Origin: Bacillota bacterium
GTDB lineage: Bacteria > Bacillota > Clostridia > Peptostreptococcales > Anaerovoracaceae
Assembly: GCA_016280485.1 (NCBI GenBank)
Contig: JAEEGU010000069.1
Span: 1 to 5,361, forward strand
Direction: 5' to 3'
DNA length: 5,361 bases
In this document: one piece after another, positions 1 to 5,361 of the stretch
How positions within the stretch are numbered: position 1 is the stretch's first letter
Layout: the number at the start of each line of letters is the position of its first letter
Notes under the pieces: model-generated
What the model was told of the DNA's origin: nothing
Seen by the model: the letters and a program-made list of their open reading frames with translations, nothing else
Database searches by the model: none
Made by a program: the position numbers and the translations under genes

Positions 1-16
1 AAGGCTTCCGCTTTTT
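1..16 (+). terminator. Possible 3' arm and T-tract of a terminator cut by the window edge
   Basis: The window opens with AAGGCTTCCGC followed directly by five Ts. This looks like the descending arm of a rho-independent hairpin whose ascending arm (GCGGAAGCC-like) would lie left of the window. It could end the preceding gene or be the expression platform of a leader-type regulator of metF. Without the other arm this is only a guess. Confidence 0.22.
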
Positions 17-20
17 ATAT

Positions 21-45
21 GTTTATTTTGCAACCGTTTATTTTG
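21..45 (+). repeat. Direct repeat GTTTATTTTG, two copies 15 bases apart, in the metF leader
   Basis: GTTTATTTTG occurs at 21-30 and again at 36-45. The match extends to 13 bases with one mismatch (GTTTATTTTG then CAA or TAA). The copies lie 22 to 47 bases before the metF start, where an operator could sit. The sequence is T-rich, so chance duplication is possible. No known regulator site is recognised. Confidence 0.45.
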
Positions 46-57
46 TAAATTGGAAAT

Positions 58-63
58 GAGGGG
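58..63 (+). promoter_or_regulatory. Shine-Dalgarno site of metF
   Basis: GAGGGG lies just before the ATG at 68; counting from the GAGG core the gap is 6 bases. It decides the start: the in-frame TTG at 50 and ATG at 56 lie upstream of or overlap this site and have no equivalent site before them. Confidence 0.75.
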
Positions 64-67
64 AATT

Positions 68-976
68 ATGAAAATCAGCAAATTACTTGAAAACAAGAAC
101 TGCAGCATATCGTTTGAGGTCTTTCCGCCCAAAACCGATGCGACGCTTGAAAGTGTGACAAAGGCAACCGCAGAGATTGCAAAGCTTGGACCGAGCTACA
201 TGAGCGTTACCTACGGTGCGGGCGGCGGAACCAGCAGATATACCATAGACATCGCGAGAAATATAGAGCATAATTATAGTGTGCCGATGCTGGCGCACCT
301 TACCTGCGTATCCTCGAGCCGCAAGACGGTGGAGGAGCGCATAAAGGAGCTTGAAAGAGCGGGAATCGAAAATGTCTTGGCGCTCCGTGGAGACCTTACG
401 CCGGAGCTTGAAAGCTCTGACCGCAGCACATGGGACTATCACCATGCAGTGGAGCTTGTGCGCGACATAAAGAGACTTGCGCCGCAGCTTTGCATAGGCG
501 GAGCCTGCTATCCGGAGGTTCACCCTGAAAGCGCGAACCAAGCGGACGATATCAGACACTTAAAGGAAAAGGTTGATGCGGGCTGTGAATTTTTAACCAC
601 TCAGATGTTTTTCGACAACAATCTGCTCTACAATTTTCTCTACAAAATCGCAGGCGCGGGGATAAACGTGCCGGTGATTCCGGGCATCATGCCTATTACA
701 AATGCAAAGCAGGTCGAAAGAGCGATTAAGCTCTCGGGGTCCTTTATGCCGCAGAGATTTAAGAGCCTTGTGGACCGCTTCGGCGAAAACCCTGCAGCAA
801 TGAAGCAGGCGGGAATCGCTTATGCGACTGACCAGATCATCGACCTTTATGCAAACGGCATCAATCATGTACATGTTTACTCGATGAACAAGCCGGAGGT
901 TGCTGAAAAGATCCTCGAAAACCTAAGCGACATACTCGGAGAAAAGTATACTTATCTTGAAAAGGCTGCAATCTAA
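68..976 (+). CDS. metF: 5,10-methylenetetrahydrofolate reductase MetF
   Basis: This FAD-dependent cytosolic TIM-barrel enzyme reduces 5,10-methylene-THF to 5-methyl-THF, the methyl donor for methionine synthase. The product is 302 residues, close to the usual length of about 290-300. Visible family motifs are SFEVFPPK at 15-22, with Glu17 matching the catalytic acid of E. coli MetF (Glu28); SVTYGAGGG at 46-54; HLTC at 77-80; ALRGDL at 105-110, with Asp109 as the flavin-tuning aspartate; GGACYPEVHPES at 144-155; TTQMFFD at 177-183, with Gln179 in the folate-binding position; and PGIMP at 205-209. The C-terminal HVYSMNKPE (268-276) matches the family ending. The start at 68 follows from the GAGGGG site; a start at 56 would add four residues (MRGI). 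The stop is 11 bases before metH, so the two are very probably cotranscribed. No zinc-binding MetV partner is visible, so it is probably the stand-alone type. The electron donor cannot be read from the sequence. Confidence 0.96.
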   Translation: MKISKLLENKNCSISFEVFPPKTDATLESVTKATAEIAKLGPSYMSVTYGAGGGTSRYTIDIARNIEHNYSVPMLAHLTCVSSSRKTVEERIKELERAGIENVLALRGDLTPELESSDRSTWDYHHAVELVRDIKRLAPQLCIGGACYPEVHPESANQADDIRHLKEKVDAGCEFLTTQMFFDNNLLYNFLYKIAGAGINVPVIPGIMPITNAKQVERAIKLSGSFMPQRFKSLVDRFGENPAAMKQAGIAYATDQIIDLYANGINHVHVYSMNKPEVAEKILENLSDILGEKYTYLEKAAI

Positions 977-980
977 AGGA
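976..980 (+). promoter_or_regulatory. Shine-Dalgarno site of metH, overlapping the metF stop codon
   Basis: AAGGA begins on the last base of the metF TAA and ends 7 bases before the metH ATG at 988. The overlap of stop codon and ribosome site supports translational coupling of the two genes. Confidence 0.65.
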
Positions 981-987
981 AAGAGAT

Positions 988-3426
988 ATGGAAATAAGAG
1001 ATTTTATTAAAAACAATATAGTTATTTTGGATGGCGGAATGGGTACGCTCCTTCAGGCAAAGGGATTAAAGCCCGGCGAGCATCCCGAGAGATGGAATAT
1101 TTCGCATCCTGAGGCGGTTACATCGATTCACAAGGCATATTACGAGGCGGGCTCTAATATCGTAAACACCAATACCTTTGGTGCGAACGGCCTGAAGTTT
1201 GAGGATAGCGAGCTCGAAGAAATAATAGGCGCCGCGATTTTAAATGCGAAAAAGGCAAGAGAAGAGAGCGCAGGGGATCATCCTAAATATGTTGCACTTG
1301 ACATCGGACCTTGCGGAAAGCTCTTAAAGCCTTACGGCGATCTGGAATTCGAAAAGGCGGTAGAGCTGTTTTCCGAGATTGTAAGGCTCGGCGTTAAATA
1401 CAGAGCTGACCTCATCACCATCGAGACGATGAACGACAGCTATGAGACAAAGGCAGCGCTTCTCGCCGCAAAGGAAAACTCTAGTCTGCCTGTTATCGTT
1501 ACAAATGCCTATGGCGGTGACTGCAAGCTTATGACGGGCGCAAACGCAGAGGCTATGATAGCGCTTTTAGAGGGCATGGGCGCCGATGCGATAGGCGTAA
1601 ACTGTTCCCTGGGGCCAAAGGAGCTCAGACCGGTAATAGATTCTTATATTACCTGTGCATCCGTGCCGGTTATCTTTAAGCCTAATGCTGGACTTCCGAA
1701 AATCGTGGACGGCAAGGCTGTCTATGATGTCGATGCAAAGAGCTTCGCAGCTGAGATAAAGGAAGCTGTAAGTAGCGGTGTCCGCATCGTCGGCGGCTGC
1801 TGCGGCACAACACCTGAATATATAAAGGCTGTAGCGGATGCCGTAAAGGGCCTTTCACCGGCTTTGGTTACGGACAAGGGCCGCACGGTGGTTTCCTCGT
1901 ACACGCATGCCGTTACATTTGAGCTTGGCGGACGCCCTGTAATTATTGGCGAGAGAATCAATCCAACCGGCAAAAAACGCTTCAAGCAGGCGCTTATTGA
2001 GGGCGACATCAGCTATGTCCTCGGCGAAGGCATCGGCCAGCAGGAAAAGGGCGCAGACGTTTTGGATGTGAACGTTGGCCTTCCCGATATAGATGAGCCA
2101 AAGCTTCTTTCAAAGGTAACAGAGGAGCTTCAGGCGGTAATAAACCTGCCTCTTCAGCTTGACACAACAAATGCGGAGGCTATGGAAAGGGCTCTTCGCA
2201 GAGTGAACGGCAAAGCACTCATTAACTCAATTTCCGCAAAGGAAGAGAGCATGAGAGCAATCTTCCCGCTTGCGAAAAAGTACGGCGGCGTGGTAATTGC
2301 GCTTACACTTGATGACAGCGGAATTCCGGAAACCGCGGAGGGAAGGCTTGAAGTTGCAAAGAAAATCGTTGAAACGGCAGCAGAGTACGGGATTGCGAAA
2401 AAGGATCTGATTTTCGACCCACTTGCGCTTACAATCAGCGCAAACGGCGCATCCGCAAAGGTTACACTTGATTCCATCGAGCTCATCGAAAAGGAGCTTG
2501 GATGCTGCACATCCCTTGGAATTTCAAACATTTCGTTCGGTCTTCCGAACCGCGATGCGATAAATGCGTCGTTCTTTACCTCGGCGCTTGAAAGAGGCCT
2601 GTCGGCGGGCATCATAAATCCTTATTCGGCTGAAATTATGAAGGCTTACAAGGCTTACCTTGCGCTTCACGACCTCGACAAGGCGTGCGAGGGATACATT
2701 GACTTTATGGAGACTTATGTAAACCAAACCCCGCCGGCGCCGCAAAATGCCGAAAAGAAAGAGGTGTCTCCCCAAGGCGCAGAGCCTGTAAATGACTTAA
2801 AACGTGCCATTGTAAAGGGTCTAAAGGCCGATGCAAAGGAGTTCACAAAGGCCATCATCGAAGAAAAAGCGCCGCTTGAAATCATAACCGACGAGATCAT
2901 ACCGGCACTCGACACGGTGGGAAAGGGCTATGAGGCGGGAAGTGTCTACCTTCCACAGCTTCTCATGAGCGCAGAGGCTGCAAAGGAGGCCTTTGAAATC
3001 ATAAAGACCAGACTGTCAATCAGCGAGATCAAGGAGAAAAACGATATACGCAAAAATGCTCTCACATGCGTAATTGCAACGGTGGAGGGGGATATACATG
3101 ACATAGGAAAGAACATAGTAAAGCTGCTTCTTGAAAACTACGGCTTTAGGGTAATCGATCTTGGAAAGGATGTGCCGCCAAAGGCAATACTTGAGGCGAC
3201 CGTTGAGAACAACGCGGAGCTTGTGGGACTGTCTGCTCTCATGACGACGACGGTGCCTGCTATGGAAGAAACCATTAAGCTCTTGCACGAAAAGGCATCT
3301 TGGGCTAAAATTGTAGTTGGTGGTGCTGTGCTTAATCAAAGCTACGCCGACACCATAAATGCTGACAAATATGCAAAGGATGCAATGGAAACGGTGCGCT
3401 ATGCCGAAAGCATCCTCGCAAATTAA
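988..3426 (+). CDS. metH: Cobalamin-dependent methionine synthase, short form without activation domain
   Basis: The enzyme moves the methyl group of 5-methyl-THF through cobalamin to homocysteine, giving methionine and THF in the cytosol. The 812 residues hold four modules. The homocysteine-binding barrel (about 1-300) has LDGGMGT at 14-20, NTNTFGAN at 60-67 and the zinc ligands Cys206 (GVNCS) and Cys271/Cys272 (GGCCGT). The pterin-binding barrel (about 312-575) has GERINPTG at 321-328, DVNVG at 360-364, LDTTN at 391-395, NSIS at 413-416 and FDPLA at 476-480. After a Pro/Gln/Glu-rich linker (about 579-601) comes the helical cap domain with YLPQLLMSAEA (654-664). The B12 Rossmann domain has DIHDIG at 702-707, where His704 should be the lower cobalt ligand, then GLSAL (747-751) and GGAVLN (778-783). 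The chain ends after the B12 domain: the AdoMet-binding reactivation domain of about 330 residues that ends E. coli MetH (1227 residues) is absent, as in other short bacterial MetH proteins. It follows metF by 11 bases and precedes the MBL gene by 15. Confidence 0.96.
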   Translation: MEIRDFIKNNIVILDGGMGTLLQAKGLKPGEHPERWNISHPEAVTSIHKAYYEAGSNIVNTNTFGANGLKFEDSELEEIIGAAILNAKKAREESAGDHPKYVALDIGPCGKLLKPYGDLEFEKAVELFSEIVRLGVKYRADLITIETMNDSYETKAALLAAKENSSLPVIVTNAYGGDCKLMTGANAEAMIALLEGMGADAIGVNCSLGPKELRPVIDSYITCASVPVIFKPNAGLPKIVDGKAVYDVDAKSFAAEIKEAVSSGVRIVGGCCGTTPEYIKAVADAVKGLSPALVTDKGRTVVSSYTHAVTFELGGRPVIIGERINPTGKKRFKQALIEGDISYVLGEGIGQQEKGADVLDVNVGLPDIDEPKLLSKVTEELQAVINLPLQLDTTNAEAMERALRRVNGKALINSISAKEESMRAIFPLAKKYGGVVIALTLDDSGIPETAEGRLEVAKKIVETAAEYGIAKKDLIFDPLALTISANGASAKVTLDSIELIEKELGCCTSLGISNISFGLPNRDAINASFFTSALERGLSAGIINPYSAEIMKAYKAYLALHDLDKACEGYIDFMETYVNQTPPAPQNAEKKEVSPQGAEPVNDLKRAIVKGLKADAKEFTKAIIEEKAPLEIITDEIIPALDTVGKGYEAGSVYLPQLLMSAEAAKEAFEIIKTRLSISEIKEKNDIRKNALTCVIATVEGDIHDIGKNIVKLLLENYGFRVIDLGKDVPPKAILEATVENNAELVGLSALMTTTVPAMEETIKLLHEKASWAKIVVGGAVLNQSYADTINADKYAKDAMETVRYAESILAN

Positions 3427-3430
3427 TTTT

Positions 3431-3435
3431 GGAGG
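3431..3435 (+). promoter_or_regulatory. Strong Shine-Dalgarno site of the MBL-fold gene
   Basis: GGAGG, a full consensus match, lies 6 bases before the ATG at 3442, within the 15-base gap after metH. It supports this start and suggests efficient translation. Confidence 0.8.
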
Positions 3436-3441
3436 GTTACT

Positions 3442-4095
3442 ATGTCAAATGCAGCAAAACTGTCGAAAAGGATTACGATAAACGAGCATTCGTCCATCAG
3501 AATTGAGGCGGGCGGCTATGTTATTTATTTCGATCCTTTCAGGATTCCGGAGCAGGTTAACGATGCGGACTGGGTGTTCATCACTCACGAACACTACGAC
3601 CATTTTTCCGTTGAGGACATGAAAAAGGTTATCAGACAGGATACGGTTTTCGTGGCGCCAAACACCATGAGAAACAAAATGCTTGATCTGGGCATTCCTG
3701 ACGGGCAGATGGAGGTTATGCTGCCGGACGAAAAGGTAGAGGTTTTGGATTTGCCAATCGAGGCAATTGCTGCATACAATAAATTAAAGCCGTTCCATGC
3801 GAGAATGGCGCGCTGGCTCGGATACATCATCACACTGGAGGATACCCGCATCTACGTTGCGGGCGATACCGACATGGTGCCCGAAAACGAGGCGGTTCAG
3901 TGTGACATCGCGCTTGTCCCTTGTGGCGGAACGTATACAATGGACTACAACGATGCCGCAAGACTTGTAAATAAAATAAAGCCTGAAATTGCGATACCTA
4001 CGCACTACGGCGATATTGCCGGCGACAAAAAGTGCGGGAAAAAATTTGCTGAGCTTGTGGATAAAGATATTGAAGTTCAGATAAAAATTCGGTAA
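3442..4095 (+). CDS. MBL-fold metallohydrolase, UlaG-like
   Basis: This is a 217-residue single-domain protein of the metallo-beta-lactamase superfamily, related to the UlaG/YtkL-like group (COG2220). The family motifs appear in order: Asp31 in FDPF after the first strands; THEHYDH at 48-54, giving the metal ligands His49, His51, Asp53 and His54; His119 in KPFHARMARWLGY as the probable third-motif histidine; AGDTD at 140-144 with bridging Asp142; and IPTHYG at 185-190 with His188. All metal ligands are therefore present and a dinuclear-metal hydrolase is expected. The segment GGTYTMDYNDAARLVNKIKP (162-181) is typical of the group. There is no signal peptide or membrane segment, so it is cytosolic. 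The physiological substrate of most such proteins is unknown, and I do not assign one. It lies 15 bases after metH and 10 bases before the aldo/keto reductase, and its 3' end carries a probable promoter for that gene. Its place in a methionine cluster might mean a linked role, but could also be simple adjacency. Confidence 0.88.
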   Translation: MSNAAKLSKRITINEHSSIRIEAGGYVIYFDPFRIPEQVNDADWVFITHEHYDHFSVEDMKKVIRQDTVFVAPNTMRNKMLDLGIPDGQMEVMLPDEKVEVLDLPIEAIAAYNKLKPFHARMARWLGYIITLEDTRIYVAGDTDMVPENEAVQCDIALVPCGGTYTMDYNDAARLVNKIKPEIAIPTHYGDIAGDKKCGKKFAELVDKDIEVQIKIR

Positions 4096-4098
4096 AAT
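4070..4098 (+). promoter_or_regulatory. Probable sigma-A-type promoter inside the end of the MBL gene
   Basis: TTGAAG at 4070-4075 (4 of 6 matches to TTGACA), a 17-base AT-rich spacer, and TAAAAT at 4093-4098 (5 of 6 matches to TATAAT). The -10 box overlaps the MBL stop codon. Transcription would be expected to start about 7 bases downstream, at about 4104-4106, on or just before the ATG of the aldo/keto reductase. This is inferred from sequence only. Confidence 0.5.
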
Positions 4099-4105
4099 AT
4101 AGTCT

Positions 4106-5080
4106 ATGGACAAAGTAAGACTTGGAAGTACCGATTTAGTTGTATCGAAAGTAGGATTCGGTGTCCTGACGATGGGCGAATCGAGGCTCAATCTCCCGGA
4201 GCAAGAGGGGGCTGAGCTGATTCGTTATGCCCTGAATCAGGGCATAAATCTTTTTGATACGGCCGAAAATCACGGAACATATAAATACATAAGAGCCGCA
4301 CTCGAAAACACGAATTATGAACCTATCATAAACGGCAAATCCCTAAAGCATTCCTACGAGGGCATGAATGCCGCAATCGAGGAAGCGCGGCGCGAGCTTA
4401 ATCGCGACGTTATAGATATCTTCATGCTTCAGGAGCTGACCTCCGTAAAGGAATATACCTTCAGGGCCGGGGCACTTGAGGCGCTTGTCGATGCAAAGGC
4501 AAAGGGACATATCCGTTACATCGGCGTTTCCACACATCATGTGGATGTGGCGGAAATGGTGGCAAGAAAGCTTGAAATTGACGTGCTCTTCCCGCTTATA
4601 AACTTTGTGGGGCTGGGAATTCGCGACAACAGAGTGTTTGACGGAACCGGCAACCGCGAGGATATGGCTGCGGCCATCAGAAAGGCGGCAAAGGAGGGAA
4701 AGGGCATCTTCGGAATGAAGGCCTTCGGAGGCGGAAATCTCACCGGCTCCTACAAGGACGCCCTTGACTATGTGTATGGCCTAAAGGGCATACAGTCAAT
4801 GATTCTGGGCTTTGGAAAGAAGCGCGAGGTTGACGACATTGTGGCTTATCTTTCCGGCACCATGGACCGCGAATATGTGCCCGACATTTCAAAGAAGCGC
4901 ATCTTCATCGACCAGAGCGACTGCGAAAGCTGCGGTGCCTGCATTCAGCGCTGCCCGAGCAAGGCAATCGTAAACGACGAAGAGGGCATGCCGACGGTAA
5001 ACCAGGCAGTCTGCATCAAATGCGGATACTGCGCACCGATTTGCCCGGCACGCGCAATCATAATGATAGACAAACGATAA
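4106..5080 (+). CDS. Aldo/keto reductase with C-terminal 2[4Fe-4S] ferredoxin domain
   Basis: The 324-residue protein joins an aldo/keto reductase barrel (about 1-255) to a bacterial ferredoxin domain (about 265-320). The reductase start VRLGSTDLVVSKVGFG (4-19) is typical of the family, as are FDTAENHGTY at 50-59, GVSTHH at 140-145, GMKAFGGGNL at 203-212 and ILGFGKKREVDD at 233-244. Two cysteine sets, C273-x2-C276-x2-C279-x3-C283-P and C303-x2-C306-x2-C309-x3-C313-P, should each help hold a [4Fe-4S] cluster. Such fusions are common in anaerobes, but substrates and electron partners are mostly unknown. The usual tetrad is Asp, Tyr, Lys, His: here Asp51 and probably Lys78 (NGKS) remain, but the Tyr position is His56 and the His position in the usual LHE motif is Gln109 (MLQE). 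Ordinary carbonyl reduction is therefore uncertain. There is no Shine-Dalgarno site before the ATG, which lies 10 bases after the MBL stop. The protein lacks a signal peptide and is cytosolic. Confidence 0.9.
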   Translation: MDKVRLGSTDLVVSKVGFGVLTMGESRLNLPEQEGAELIRYALNQGINLFDTAENHGTYKYIRAALENTNYEPIINGKSLKHSYEGMNAAIEEARRELNRDVIDIFMLQELTSVKEYTFRAGALEALVDAKAKGHIRYIGVSTHHVDVAEMVARKLEIDVLFPLINFVGLGIRDNRVFDGTGNREDMAAAIRKAAKEGKGIFGMKAFGGGNLTGSYKDALDYVYGLKGIQSMILGFGKKREVDDIVAYLSGTMDREYVPDISKKRIFIDQSDCESCGACIQRCPSKAIVNDEEGMPTVNQAVCIKCGYCAPICPARAIIMIDKR

Positions 5081-5090
5081 TAATATTTTT

Positions 5091-5097
5091 GAAAGGA
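5091..5097 (+). promoter_or_regulatory. Shine-Dalgarno site of alaS
   Basis: GAAAGGA lies 10 bases before the ATG at 5108, in an AT-rich 27-base gap. The spacing is slightly long but acceptable, and no other candidate start is nearby. Confidence 0.65.
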
Positions 5098-5107
5098 TTT
5101 TTTATAT

Positions 5108-5361
5108 ATGGAAAAGTTAGGTTTAAATGAAATACGCGAAAGGTTTCTGAGCTTTTATCAGAGCAAGGATCACTATCGTCACGGAAGCTTTTCGCTCATC
5201 CCGCAAAATGACAAGAGCCTCCTCATCATCAATTCGGGTATGGCGCCTCTGAAGCCTTATTTTGCAGGCCTGGCGGAACCACCAAAGCACAGAATGACTA
5301 CTTGCCAAAAGTGTATCAGAACAGGCGATATAGATAATGTAGGTATCACAAAGAGACACGG
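5108..5361 (+). CDS. alaS: Alanyl-tRNA synthetase, N-terminal part (cut by window end)
   Basis: An open frame from the ATG at 5108 runs off the right edge after 84 full codons. It begins MEKLGLNEIRERFLSFYQSK and continues through the class II AlaRS signatures: SFSLIPQNDKSLL at 27-39, INSGMAPLKPYF at 41-52 (motif 1 region), and TTCQKCIRTGDIDNVG at 64-79 followed by TKRH. These match the start of the adenylation domain that charges tRNA-Ala with alanine. A complete AlaRS is usually about 870-880 residues, so roughly 90 percent lies outside the window. It follows the aldo/keto reductase by 27 bases with no hairpin terminator between them, so it may be read through from upstream; no convincing promoter of its own is visible in the gap. 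A long open frame on the opposite strand (5123-5359) is a shadow of this gene. Confidence 0.94.
   Translation, partial: MEKLGLNEIRERFLSFYQSKDHYRHGSFSLIPQNDKSLLIINSGMAPLKPYFAGLAEPPKHRMTTCQKCIRTGDIDNVGITKRH

Noticed and set aside
21..56. Promoter for metF using TTGCAA at 28-33 as the -35 box
   Set aside because: At 17-base spacing the -10 position (51-56) reads TGGAAA, a poor match; the metF promoter is probably left of the window.
50..67. Earlier metF starts at TTG 50 or ATG 56
   Set aside because: The strong GAGGGG site at 58-63 lies downstream of or overlaps these codons and serves the ATG at 68; MKISKLL also fits the usual short N-terminus of MetF.
3424..3441. Frameshift or premature stop cutting off the MetH activation domain
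   Set aside because: The sequence after the stop is a short gap with a strong ribosome site and a complete unrelated MBL-fold gene; no activation-domain remnant is seen in any frame, so MetH ends naturally here.
3784..4191. 135-codon open frame on the - strand across the MBL/reductase junction
   Set aside because: It overlaps two well-supported genes, shows no recognisable protein motif and has no plausible ribosome site; like the other antisense frames (83-559, 593-874, 1722-2009, 2154-2615, 3016-3339) it is a by-product of codon bias on the + strand.
4921..5070. Separate ferredoxin gene at the end of the reductase frame
   Set aside because: The cysteine-rich segment is in the same uninterrupted frame as the reductase barrel and has no own start or ribosome site; fusions of this kind are a known architecture.
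5041..5107. Promoter for alaS using GATAAT at 5076-5081 as the -10 box
   Set aside because: GATAAT matches 5 of 6 positions, but there is no acceptable -35 box about 17 bases upstream, and AT-rich gaps produce such matches by chance.

Overview
The window holds five protein genes, all on the + strand and separated by only 10 to 27 bases: metF, a short metH, an MBL-fold hydrolase, an aldo/keto reductase fused to a two-cluster ferredoxin domain, and the 5' end of alaS. No RNA gene, insertion sequence, CRISPR array or intergenic gap over 70 bases is visible. Strong purine-rich Shine-Dalgarno sites, frequent AGA/ATA/AAG codons and moderate base composition suggest a Firmicute. The corrinoid-dependent MetH without its activation domain, the ferredoxin-fused reductase and the AlaRS N-terminus are all of a type common in anaerobic Clostridia. 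The species cannot be named from this window.

Region by region: positions 1-67 are a leader with a possible terminator arm plus T-tract at the left edge and a 10-base direct repeat. Positions 68-976 encode MetF (5,10-methylenetetrahydrofolate reductase) and 988-3426 a B12-dependent methionine synthase. Together they form the last two steps of methionine synthesis: methylene-THF is reduced to methyl-THF, whose methyl group is passed through cobalamin to homocysteine. Positions 3442-4095 encode a UlaG-like metallo-beta-lactamase-fold protein of unknown substrate, read from a very good ribosome binding site. Positions 4106-5080 encode the aldo/keto reductase. Positions 5108 to the right edge encode the first 84 residues of alanyl-tRNA synthetase, cut by the window end.

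The tight same-strand spacing and lack of terminators suggest one transcript, but there is a good sigma-A-like promoter inside the end of the MBL gene. Its predicted start site falls on the ATG of the aldo/keto reductase, which has no Shine-Dalgarno site, so that gene may have its own, possibly leaderless, transcript. The points most worth a second look are this promoter, the replacement of two of the four usual catalytic residues in the aldo/keto reductase (Tyr to His56, His to Gln109), and the missing reactivation domain of MetH. The core content is otherwise ordinary one-carbon and methionine metabolism, and I see no clear sign of a wholly new system.
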